DNA of 64,000 nt from positions 2,976,001-3,040,000 of the forward strand of contig OZ255629.1 in assembly GCA_965276785.1 (NCBI GenBank), written 5' to 3'. This DNA comes from LMUY01 sp965276785. Lineage in GTDB: Bacteria > Pseudomonadota > Alphaproteobacteria > Acetobacterales > Acetobacteraceae. Positions 25,749 through 33,979 of the stretch are shown here, piece by piece. Each line of letters starts with the position of its first letter. Positions within the stretch are counted from its first letter, which is position 1. The notes below the pieces were generated by a model. It was given only the letters and a program-made list of their open reading frames with translations, searched no databases and was not told the origin of the DNA. The position numbers and the translations under genes were made by a program.

Positions 25749-27059
25749 ATGCCACATCCGTTCCATCTCGGCTGGTTCTACCAGGGGTCCAGCGCCCAGG
25801 CCTGGGGCGAGCCATGGACCGGTGCAATCGGCCGGGATTGGATGAAGCCCGACCTCGTGGTGGACATGGCGCGGGCGCTGGAACGAGCCTGTTTTGACTA
25901 CATCCTGATTGAGGACTCTTCCTACATCGGGGAAAGTTACGCCGGGTCGCGCGACATCTACTTGCGAAACGCCCTTGCCGTGCCGCGACAAGACCCGTCA
26001 GTAGTGGCCGCCATCCTAACCCAAGCGACCGAGCGGATTGGCATCGTTCCCACCTTTGCCACGTTTGCCTATCCGCCCTATCTGCTGGCCCGGCTGGTGG
26101 CGTCGCTGGACCAGGTGTCGGCCGGGCGGATTGGCTGGAATATGGTCACGGGATCGTCGGACACGGCGGCACGCAACTTCGGCCTAGACGGGCTGCCGGA
26201 GCACGACACCCGGTATGACATGGCCGACGAGTATATGGACGTGGTAACCCAGCTTTGGGGTTCCTGGGAGCCCGGTGCCATTGTGAACGACGTGACCGGG
26301 GGCGTGTTCGCCGACCCCGCAAAGGTTCATAGCATTGATTTCGCGGGGACTTACTACGGCTCTCGCGGCCCGTTGAACTCCGGCCCTTGTGTGCAGGGCC
26401 GCCCGGTAATCGCTCAGGCCGGGGGCTCGCCTCGGGGCCGCCGCTTTGCCGCGCGCCATGCCGACACCGTCGTTGCCTCCGTCCGCGGGCCGGACGCGAT
26501 GCGCGCCTATCGCCAGGACGTGCGCCGCTTGGCCGCCGAACAGGGGCGCAACCCGGATGATTGCAAATTGCTGTTCATGGTATCGCCCATCCTGGGCGAA
26601 ACCGCCGCGGACGCGCAAGCTGCCAAGCAGCGGCGCATGGACTGGGCGGTGCGGCGTCTAGACACGCGGCTGGCGTTCTTTTCCAAGATCACCAACATCG
26701 ATTTCGCTGCGCTCGATCTGGACACGCCCATTGGCGAACTGACTACCAACGGTCACCAGCAAAGCCTGGATGAATTCAAGCGCAGGGCCGGCAGCCGTAG
26801 CCTGCGGGAGACGATGAGCGATTTCGAGAGCACTGTGCAATCGGTAGAACTCGTCGGCACGCCGGATGCTGTAGCTGGGCAAATGGCCGAAGTGATGGCT
26901 CATGTCGGCGGCGATGGGTTTTTATTTTCGCTGCCCAACGTAAGCCGGCGGACGGTGGCGGAGGTGGCGGATGGGCTTGTACCGGCGCTGCAAGCCCGAG
27001 GACTGGTGCAGAGCGAGTATCCTCACGCGCAGTTCCGGGACAACTTGCTAGCGTTCTAG
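25749..27059 (+). CDS. FMN-dependent luciferase-like monooxygenase (NtaA/SnaA/DszA family)
   Basis: This protein of about 436 residues resembles the NtaA/SnaA/DszA flavin-utilising monooxygenases, with segments HLGWFYQGSSAQAW, SAGRIGWNMVTGSSDTAARNFG (characteristic of the family) and QAGGSPRGRRFAARHADTVV. These TIM-barrel enzymes need an external FMN reductase and oxidise chelators, sulfones or other substrates. No reductase gene is adjacent. ATG 25749 is chosen because AGGAGG ends 8 bp upstream and homology starts there. Confidence 0.88.
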   Translation: MPHPFHLGWFYQGSSAQAWGEPWTGAIGRDWMKPDLVVDMARALERACFDYILIEDSSYIGESYAGSRDIYLRNALAVPRQDPSVVAAILTQATERIGIVPTFATFAYPPYLLARLVASLDQVSAGRIGWNMVTGSSDTAARNFGLDGLPEHDTRYDMADEYMDVVTQLWGSWEPGAIVNDVTGGVFADPAKVHSIDFAGTYYGSRGPLNSGPCVQGRPVIAQAGGSPRGRRFAARHADTVVASVRGPDAMRAYRQDVRRLAAEQGRNPDDCKLLFMVSPILGETAADAQAAKQRRMDWAVRRLDTRLAFFSKITNIDFAALDLDTPIGELTTNGHQQSLDEFKRRAGSRSLRETMSDFESTVQSVELVGTPDAVAGQMAEVMAHVGGDGFLFSLPNVSRRTVAEVADGLVPALQARGLVQSEYPHAQFRDNLLAF

Positions 27060-27237
27060 GCCACTTGACCGTGCGACGGACTTCTCACCAAGGCGCGACG
27101 GCGCGCGCATGTCGGGAGTGACGGCGATCCGCCGAGGTCGTCGAGTGAAGGGAGAGTTTAGATCGGCGATTTAGAAAGTCCGATTAGCCTCACCCACGAT
27201 TTTTATCAGAGCACGCCGACTGCGCGCGATGCCGTCG

Positions 27238-28476
27238 CTACGTTACTCGCTGCTTCATCTGATATCGGCTGTCTTCCCAGGCACGGCTGCGAAGCACATC
27301 GCTCAGAACGCTGACGGCATCCCACAGGTCCACATAACGCAGCGTCAGCGGCGTGATCCCGAACCGCAGCACGTCCGGCGTGCGATAGTCGCCGATCACA
27401 CCGCGGGCGATCAAGGCCTGCATCACCGCGTACGCGCCCGGGTGGCGGATCGAAACCTGGCTGCCGCGGGCGGCCTCCGCCATAGGTGTTGCGAGCGCCA
27501 GCCCGGCATGCGGGCACAATTGCATCATCAACTCCATCAGCAGTGCGCCCTGGCGGAGCGACTTTGCGCGCACCTCCGCTATCGGAGCGCGCAAAGCGAT
27601 GTCGACTCCGACATCCAGGGCGGCCAAAGCAAGGATTGAGGGCGTGCCGACCGTGGCCCGCCCGATGCCGGGTGCGGGATGGTAGTTTGGATGAAAGCCA
27701 AAGGGATCGGCATGGCCCAGCCACCCAGTCAGAGGGAACCGCGCGGCCTCCTGCAGGGCAGGTGCTACATAGAGGAAGGCCGGTGCCCCTGGGCCGCCAT
27801 TCAGAAACTTATACCCGCATCCGACGGCGAAGTCGGCCCCGGCACCCGGCAGGTCGATCGGCATGGCGCCCACGGAATGCGCCAAATCCCATAGGATCAA
27901 GGCCCCGGCGGTATGAGCCGACGCGGTTAATCCCGCCATGTCGTGCATTGCACCGGTACGATAATTCACGTGGGTCAGCATGACGACGGCGGTATCCAGC
28001 CCAACCGCGCCGGCGATTTCACCTGCCGGCACCGTGCGCAGCGCGTATGCCCCGCCCAGAAGGTCCACCAAGCCTTCTGCGATGTAGAGGTCGGTCGGGA
28101 AATTGCCCGCCTCAGACAGAATGATGTTCCGGCCTGGCCGTAGCGCGAGTGCGGCACCAAGGAGCTTGAACAGGTTTACCGACGTGGAGTCGGCGACCAT
28201 GACCGTGCCAGGCGCCGCACCCAACAAGCGGCCAATCTTATCGCCCACGCGGGCTGCAAGACCGATCCAATCCGCGTCGTTCCATGAGCGGATCAGTCCC
28301 TTGCCCCACTCCTCTTCAATCACAGCCACCACCCGGCCAGGCGTCGCTCGCGGCAACGGACCAAGCGAGTTGCCGTCGAGGTAAATCACTCCGTCCGAGA
28401 GAACAAAGGCATCACGAAAAGGGGCGAGCGCATCTGCCCTATCCAACGCCGCCAATTCAGCCCGGGTGATCGCCAC
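27238..28476 (-). CDS. kynU: Kynureninase
   Basis: This 412-residue PLP enzyme matches kynureninase, which cleaves kynurenine to anthranilate and alanine. The N-terminus has YLDGNSLGPLPRAT, and the PLP lysine lies in GCGYKFLNGGPG. LWDLAHSVGAMPIDL and LTGWLGHADPFGF also match the family. No kynA or kynB lies nearby, so it may complete the pathway with distant genes. It follows the aldehyde dehydrogenase and protease-like genes on the same strand (40-bp gap) and may share their transcript. A 178-bp gap separates it from the convergent monooxygenase gene. Confidence 0.93.
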   Translation of the reverse strand: MAITRAELAALDRADALAPFRDAFVLSDGVIYLDGNSLGPLPRATPGRVVAVIEEEWGKGLIRSWNDADWIGLAARVGDKIGRLLGAAPGTVMVADSTSVNLFKLLGAALALRPGRNIILSEAGNFPTDLYIAEGLVDLLGGAYALRTVPAGEIAGAVGLDTAVVMLTHVNYRTGAMHDMAGLTASAHTAGALILWDLAHSVGAMPIDLPGAGADFAVGCGYKFLNGGPGAPAFLYVAPALQEAARFPLTGWLGHADPFGFHPNYHPAPGIGRATVGTPSILALAALDVGVDIALRAPIAEVRAKSLRQGALLMELMMQLCPHAGLALATPMAEAARGSQVSIRHPGAYAVMQALIARGVIGDYRTPDVLRFGITPLTLRYVDLWDAVSVLSDVLRSRAWEDSRYQMKQRVT

Positions 28477-28516
28477 CGTACTCTGCTCCTGGCTCTCGGG
28501 TGGCGCTGTGCTCGCC

Positions 28517-29488
28517 TCAATGCATCCGTGGTGCCTTCAGCAACGTGCGCCGGTCGACCGTCGCGATGCTGACTGGTAATCGGCGCTTGTCCCGTTCCAC
28601 CGTTAGCGTCACCTTTGCCCCCGCCGAGCCGCAGGCCCAGATGCCGCGCCAGAGGGTGGCCAAGTCGGTCACCTCTTCGTCCTCTACGGCGATCACATTG
28701 TCTCCAGTGCGCAAGCCAGCGCGGTCGGCCGGGCCGCCATCAGCCAAGCCGCCGATAACCACGGTGTCCTCATCCTCCATGGCATACATGCCCAGCCAGG
28801 GCCGCGGCGGCCGGTTCACCTGGCCGAACTTAAGCAGGTCGTCTAAAATCGGCGAGAGTTCTTCAACGGGAACCACCATGTTCATGTCATGGCGGCGCCC
28901 TTTGGCGTCGCCCTGCTGCAGGATGAGCGAGCCCACCCCCAGCAGCCGGCCATCCTTGCCCAACAACGCTCCGCCGCCCCAGAACGGGTGAGCGGGAGCT
29001 GTAAAAATGGCATCGTCCAGCAGGTATTCCCAGTAGCCGGCAAATTCCTGCCGGCCCACCACGCGGGTTTCAATCGCGCGCCTTCGGCCGCCGGCCGAGG
29101 CGAACAGCACTGGCTCGCCCACCACAAGGTTGGCGCTGTCGCCCAAATCCAGCTTTGGCAAGCCAAGTTTACCCAGCGGCTGCACCAGGCCGAACCCCGT
29201 CTCCCCGTCGAACGCCAGCGCGTGGCCCGGCACGACACGTCCATCACCGGTGGTCAGCCAAACCGCCTCCGCTTCGGTGATCAAGTAGCCCATTGTGAGC
29301 AACAGGCCATCGGTGCCGATCACCACGGCCGAGCCTTCGCGATCGGTGCCAAGCGCCCCGGCGGTGAAGGCGTCCGGCGGGGCGCTGGCACGCAGGCTAA
29401 CGACCGCGCTCAACGTCCGCTCCAAGTCGAAGCTGTAATCCGCCGGGTCTGGCTGCAACTCCGCCGGAATGTCCCACTCCCTGGGCAT
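28517..29488 (-). CDS. Deg/HtrA-like PDZ protein lacking the catalytic triad (pseudoprotease)
   Basis: This 323-residue protein has a trypsin-like S1C core (about 30-220) and a C-terminal PDZ domain (about 235-315; WLGMYAMEDED, then ADRAGLRTGDNVIAV). Aligned by eye to HtrA, the histidine position (TNxHV) reads TMGYL with Tyr68, the aspartate position reads ETGFGLV with Gly98, and the GNSGG serine position reads WGGGAL with Gly171. All three catalytic residues appear lost, and no signal peptide is visible. It may bind peptides or scaffold rather than cleave. It starts 1 bp after the aldehyde dehydrogenase stop. Confidence 0.75.
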   Translation of the reverse strand: MPREWDIPAELQPDPADYSFDLERTLSAVVSLRASAPPDAFTAGALGTDREGSAVVIGTDGLLLTMGYLITEAEAVWLTTGDGRVVPGHALAFDGETGFGLVQPLGKLGLPKLDLGDSANLVVGEPVLFASAGGRRRAIETRVVGRQEFAGYWEYLLDDAIFTAPAHPFWGGGALLGKDGRLLGVGSLILQQGDAKGRRHDMNMVVPVEELSPILDDLLKFGQVNRPPRPWLGMYAMEDEDTVVIGGLADGGPADRAGLRTGDNVIAVEDEEVTDLATLWRGIWACGSAGAKVTLTVERDKRRLPVSIATVDRRTLLKAPRMH

Positions 29489-29489
29489 G

Positions 29490-31001
29490 CTAGCTGTAAT
29501 TCACCATGATGGTCTTCTTGTGCATGAAATGCTCCAACATCGCTTCCAGACTGGCCTCCTTGCCAAGGCCGCTGCTCTTCACACCGCCATAGGACAGATT
29601 CGCCTGCACCACCAGATTTTGGTTGATCTGCACCAGCCCTGCCTCCAGCCGATGGGCCAAGCTCAGCCCGAGCTTCAAATTGTTGGTCCAGAGCGATGCG
29701 GCAAGCCCGTATTCGGTGCCGTTCGCGCGGGCTAGCACGTCCTCTGGATCATCAAACGGGAAAACGCAGGTCACCGGGCCGAAAATCTCCTCCTGCACCA
29801 GCGGGCTGTCATCAGGCAGGTTAGTGAAGATATGCGGCTGGATGAACAAGCCCTCGGCGAGCGCCGAGGCGGCTGGCATGGCGGAGCAGGCCCGTCCATT
29901 GGCACCGGCTGTAGCTTTGCCCTGGTTGATGTAATGCTGCACCTTGGCGAACTGGTCTCGGCTGATAATGGTGCCGATATCCGTCGCCTCATCGAGTGGG
30001 TCGCCCATCACCATGGCGTCCACCTTCTCCGCCATCGCCGCCACGAACCGGTCGAAGATGGGTCGCTCCACATAGATGCGGCTGGCGGCGGTGCAGCTCT
30101 GGCCCTGGCGGGTGAAGCGCATGGAGGTGAGCGCCCCAGCCACCGTACGGTCAAAATCGCAGTCGGCAAATACCAGCATTGGGGATTTGCCGCCCAGTTC
30201 GAGCGTCACTGGGATCAATTTTTCGGCGGCCGCTTTGGAGACAATGCGGCCTACCTCCACGCTGCCGGTGAAGGTGACCTTGCGAACTTTCGGATGCTCC
30301 ACAAGGGGAGCGCCACAGTTGGGGCCAAAGCCGGAGAGCAGGTTGAAGCAGCCCGGCGCCAGGATGCGGTTCATCAGTTCGCAGACCCGCAGCACGGTGA
30401 GCGGCGCCTCCTCGGCAGACTTCACTACCACGGTATTGCCGGCCACCAGCGCGGGGGCCACTTTCAGCGCCATCAGTAACAAGGGCACGTTCCAGGGGAT
30501 GATAGCGCCCACCACGCCCAAAGGCTCGCGCACCGTCACAGACAGCACATCCGGCGCGAACGGCACGGTCTCGCCCTTCAACTCGCCGCCGAGGCCGCCA
30601 TAGAACTCGAAGATGTCGGCGACCGTGTTGGCTTCTACCCGGCTTTCGGTACGCAGGGCCTTGCCGGTTTCCAGCGCAAGCAGCCGTGCCAATTCCTCCG
30701 CATGCTCGCGCAACAGGGCGGCGCACTGCCCCACCAGCGCGCCCCGCTTGCGCGACGGCAGACGCGCCCAGGACATTTGCGCCAAGTGGGCATCGTCCAC
30801 GGCGACGGCCACATCTGCGGTATCTCCTGCGGCGGCACGGCCCACTTCTTCGCCCGTGGCCGGGTTCACCACGGCGAAAGTCTGGCCCGAACGCGCCGGC
30901 ACGAAGCGGCCGCCAATCAGGTGATAGCCGGACAGCGCACGCGCCAGACGCCCTTGGTCCAGTATCGGCCCAAGGGCGTCAGATTGCGGACGGTCGAGCA
31001 T
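29490..31001 (-). CDS. NAD(P)-dependent aldehyde dehydrogenase
   Basis: This 503-residue aldehyde dehydrogenase has the catalytic Glu region TLELGGKSP, the catalytic Cys in RQGQSCTAASR and the C-terminal EEIFGPV. The N-terminal FAVVNPATGEEVG is also typical. The substrate cannot be assigned. I chose ATG 31001, which has GGGAGG upstream; the frame stays open to 31214, but that extension is arginine-rich and unlike the family. It is tightly coupled to the protease-like gene downstream, and a ModA-like gene lies upstream on the same strand. Confidence 0.9.
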   Translation of the reverse strand: MLDRPQSDALGPILDQGRLARALSGYHLIGGRFVPARSGQTFAVVNPATGEEVGRAAAGDTADVAVAVDDAHLAQMSWARLPSRKRGALVGQCAALLREHAEELARLLALETGKALRTESRVEANTVADIFEFYGGLGGELKGETVPFAPDVLSVTVREPLGVVGAIIPWNVPLLLMALKVAPALVAGNTVVVKSAEEAPLTVLRVCELMNRILAPGCFNLLSGFGPNCGAPLVEHPKVRKVTFTGSVEVGRIVSKAAAEKLIPVTLELGGKSPMLVFADCDFDRTVAGALTSMRFTRQGQSCTAASRIYVERPIFDRFVAAMAEKVDAMVMGDPLDEATDIGTIISRDQFAKVQHYINQGKATAGANGRACSAMPAASALAEGLFIQPHIFTNLPDDSPLVQEEIFGPVTCVFPFDDPEDVLARANGTEYGLAASLWTNNLKLGLSLAHRLEAGLVQINQNLVVQANLSYGGVKSSGLGKEASLEAMLEHFMHKKTIMVNYS

Positions 31002-31210
31002 CGGTCTGCCTCCCTTGGCGAACTGCTTGTAATCGGGGGTGAGAACGACGGCCCCGAGCTGCGATGGCGCGATTCCCCCACGCCGGCGAACAGGCAGAAT
31101 GGGCCGGGACCAGCAGCGGGGCAAGCGCAAGCGCTGCAACGTGCGCTCCCGCGGTTCGCCCTGCGAGGTTGGCACCATCTGGGCGGCGGCAGTGCAGATC
31201 ACGCGGGGCA

Positions 31211-32071
31211 TCATTGCGCCTGAGTGCTGCGGAAGAACGTCAATACGGTCCGCATCGGCACCAGCGGAACGAAGCCAGCCTCCTGCAGCGTCGCCTGCCC
31301 GCGGATGGACAGCATGAACAATGCCAACTGCATTGCCTTCGGCCGCTCTGTGCTCACCGCTAACCCATACACTGGATGGACCTCCAGCGCCTCAGGCAGC
31401 GGGATAGAGACCAGCGCGGGCACTTCCTGCTTTAGCGCCGCCGCGCCGCTGCAGTAATACAGCAGCGCGTCCGCCCGGTTGCCGAGGAAGACCGACCCCG
31501 TCGCGCTCCGGCCTGTCAGCGGCGCCGGAGACGCCGGACCGCCCACCAGCATCAGCGCCTTGGCCCGCAGCACCGCCTCCGCTCCGGGATGGAGCGCCTC
31601 CGCACGGGCGAACACGGCCAGCGCGTAATCACCTCCCGGGTCCGCACCCGGCGTGGACGTCGCCAATCGCAACTCAGGTGACAGCAAACGGTCCAGTAGC
31701 GTGTCCGCCGTCAGCCCCAGCCGCTCTGGGGCGGCGATACACATGCGGTTGCGCACAAACGGCACCACAATGGCGTCCCCGCCTTGAGCCACAGCTTCGG
31801 CTTGGGCCAGGTCGGCGGAGGCGAACAGGTCGGCATGCTCGCCGTGCTGCAGCCGGTGCCGCAGCAGTCCCGCCGGGCCGAACACCGGCGCCGCCACGCT
31901 GCCCGCCGGCAAGCCTGCCGCCGCAATCAGCTTCGGCAACACGCCAGAGAGGCTGCCGGCCGCGTAGATGCGGATCGGGTCCGCCGCCTGGCTGGTCTGC
32001 GCGCCAACCATCATAGCGCAAAGCACCAAGCCTCCGCGCACGAGCATGGCCATGGCCGACGATTGAGACAT
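31211..32071 (-). CDS. ModA-like extracellular substrate-binding protein
   Basis: This 286-residue exported protein has an N-terminal signal (about 1-28, ending QAA) followed by IRIYAAGSLSGVLPKLI, the typical opening of molybdate-binding ModA-type proteins. Later segments FGPAGLLRHRLQHGEHADLF and VFLGNRADALLYYCSG also fit. Related proteins bind molybdate, tungstate or other oxyanions. No ModB or ModC gene is adjacent, so it may serve a distant importer. It is divergent from the copper cluster, and the aldehyde dehydrogenase gene lies 209 bp downstream. Confidence 0.78.
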   Translation of the reverse strand: MSQSSAMAMLVRGGLVLCAMMVGAQTSQAADPIRIYAAGSLSGVLPKLIAAAGLPAGSVAAPVFGPAGLLRHRLQHGEHADLFASADLAQAEAVAQGGDAIVVPFVRNRMCIAAPERLGLTADTLLDRLLSPELRLATSTPGADPGGDYALAVFARAEALHPGAEAVLRAKALMLVGGPASPAPLTGRSATGSVFLGNRADALLYYCSGAAALKQEVPALVSIPLPEALEVHPVYGLAVSTERPKAMQLALFMLSIRGQATLQEAGFVPLVPMRTVLTFFRSTQAQ

Positions 32072-32164
32072 CGTGACACCTCGTCTTAGCCACTCGGCTA
32101 TAACGCTGCCGTCACTTTAAGGGCAATTGCTTGCCAATCCCGCGCCGCGTGCTAGGAGCAATTC

Positions 32165-32575
32165 ATGCTTCGCCGGACGCCGCGCTTGCCGCCTTTGCCA
32201 GCCGGGTTGCCGGGCCTGGTCCTGGCAATGTGGGCGCTGGCAAGCCAAGTCGCGATCGGGTCAGTGGTGCTGCCAAGCGGCCTCCGCGCCCAGCAACGCG
32301 ACCTCGCCCGGCTTGATACATTAAGCGTGCTCTGCAGCTCGACACCGGTGCCGGGCGGCCGTCACGCGCCCGTCCCACGCCACGCGCCGGACTGCGCGCT
32401 CTGTCCGCTGCAAGCCGCATTCGCGACCGGCAACCTTGTCCTCGCTGACGCGCCCACGCTGCCAAAACCCAAGGCTGGACGCATCGGCCGTGCGGTCTCG
32501 CTTGCCAGCGCACGTGGGCCGCCGGCGGCGCAGCGCAGCACTGCTTTGCCCCGAGGCCCACCCGCCTTCGCCTGA
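32165..32575 (+). CDS. DUF2946-like small protein with CxxC motif
   Basis: This 136-residue protein has one hydrophobic N-terminal segment (about 15-40, signal or anchor), a Cys pair in DCALCPLQ near residue 78 and a proline- and alanine-rich end. Layout and motif resemble DUF2946 proteins, which occur beside copper or TonB-related genes. It opens the copper cluster that continues with a beta-rich exported protein, CopC and CopD, so a role in copper handling is a reasonable inference. The function is unknown. Confidence 0.6.
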   Translation: MLRRTPRLPPLPAGLPGLVLAMWALASQVAIGSVVLPSGLRAQQRDLARLDTLSVLCSSTPVPGGRHAPVPRHAPDCALCPLQAAFATGNLVLADAPTLPKPKAGRIGRAVSLASARGPPAAQRSTALPRGPPAFA

Positions 32576-32634
32576 ACGTCCCCAGCCGCCAGCGGCCCCG
32601 CCGCTAGTCCGCACGTTCTGGTTTAGGATTACTC

Positions 32635-33605
32635 ATGCACATTCGACCTTGCGGCAGCGCACTGGCTGCCGCCGCCCTGCTTTACAGCAGCGCTGCCTCA
32701 GCGCACGTCGTCGCCGGCATCCGTGTGTTTCCCGTTACCCTCACCATCGACGACCCTGGCACGGCCGACGAAATCTCAACCCCGTCCTTTACCTACACCC
32801 GCTCCGGCGCGGGCGGCGGCACAGGGCCGACCCACGAATACGGCTATGGTTTCGAGTATGATAAGACGATCACGTCCAACACTGCAGTAATCTTCAACGA
32901 CGGCTACACCGTTCAGCAGATCAACGGCTCCAAGACCCAAGCCGGCTTCGAGAACCTGTTCGTCACCGGCAAGTGGCAGGCCTACACCAATGCCGAGCAC
33001 GAGTTTGTCGTCTCGCTTGGCGTCATCCGCGAGATCGGCGGCACCGGCACCACCCACACCGGCGGCGATCGCTACGGTTCCACAGCGCCGACCGGATACT
33101 TCGGCAAGGGGCTGGGAGACCTGCCGATCGGCTTCGCCCGCCCGTTCGCGGTGACTGGCGAGCTCAGCTATGTCATCGCCGACCATAAGCTGAAACAGGC
33201 GCAACTTGCTTCCCCGAGCAATATCTCTACGCCGTTCAGCACCGGTATCGCGGCACAGCTTAATAACGGCAATAACAACGCCTGGTCGGGGGCCTATCAC
33301 TGCAATACAGCATCCCATACCTGCAATCTCAGGTGCGAGATGTTGGCCTCAGAGGCGTATTGTCCGGCCTTGTCCCTGTGGTCGAGGTGACCTGGACTTC
33401 GCCTGCCTCTACGCCGAGCAGCCAAGGCACGACGTGGACTGTGGCGCCGGGCGTGATTTACCTGGCGAACTGGGGCGAGTTGGGCCTTGAAGCGCTCATT
33501 CCGGCCAATCGCACCAGCGGAACCACTGCGGGCGCGGTCGCCCTCGTCCATCTGTTCCTTGACGACCTGCTGCCGAACACTCTCGGCAAACCCATTATCC
33601 GGTAA
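32635..33605 (+). pseudogene. Exported beta-rich protein of copper cluster, broken by a 1-base frameshift
   Basis: Frame 1 runs from ATG 32635 with a signal peptide (ends near SSAASA-HV). It reads like a beta-barrel-type exported protein up to NNNAWSG, then turns to non-matching sequence and stops at 33390. From the G5 run at 33288-33292 the next frame continues sensibly (GLSLQYSIPYLQSQVRDVGL, then APGVIYLANWGELG) and stops at 33605. One missing G restores a continuous protein of about 323 residues. It is either a true frameshift or a sequencing error in the G run. Similar unknown proteins occur upstream of copC/copD. Confidence 0.72.
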
Positions 33606-33619
33606 ACGGAGACTCTAGC

Positions 33620-33970
33620 ATGCGTTACGCTTTGTCAGCCCTCGTTCTGCTCGCCCTCACCAGCCAAGCCTCGGCTCACGCTTTCCTCAAAACGGCGACT
33701 CCCGCAGTCGGCGGCCAGGTGCACCAGCCGCCGGTCGAGGTCGCCATCACCTTTACCGAAGGCGTGGAACCAAAGTTTAGCAGCATCAGCGTCAAGAGTG
33801 CTGCAGGCCAAGTGGTGGACAACGGCGCGCCGCACCTAGAGGGCGGCGATACCGTGCTCGCCGTGCCGCTGACGGCGCTGCAGCCAGGCACCTACACCGT
33901 GACTTGGCACGCAACCGCCACCGACACGCACAAGACGGAAGGCAATTACACGTTTACTGTCACTCAGTAG
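33620..33970 (+). CDS. copC: CopC-domain periplasmic copper-binding protein
   Basis: This 116-residue protein has a signal peptide cut before His20 (SASA-HAFLK), which leaves a free N-terminal histidine as the classical Cu(II) ligand. The C-terminal ATDTHKTEGNYTF supplies the partner Asp and His. The fold is the CopC/YobA Ig-like beta sandwich; TFTEGVEPKFSSI is typical. It should pass periplasmic copper to the CopD membrane protein encoded 9 bp downstream. Length is normal. Confidence 0.92.
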   Translation: MRYALSALVLLALTSQASAHAFLKTATPAVGGQVHQPPVEVAITFTEGVEPKFSSISVKSAAGQVVDNGAPHLEGGDTVLAVPLTALQPGTYTVTWHATATDTHKTEGNYTFTVTQ

Positions 33971-33979
33971 GGCCGAGCC

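Noticed and set aside
27122..27134. Small hairpin CGGCG/CGCCG between the convergent monooxygenase and kynU genes
   Set aside because: The stem is only 5 bp and no T-run follows; such hairpins are expected by chance in GC-rich DNA.
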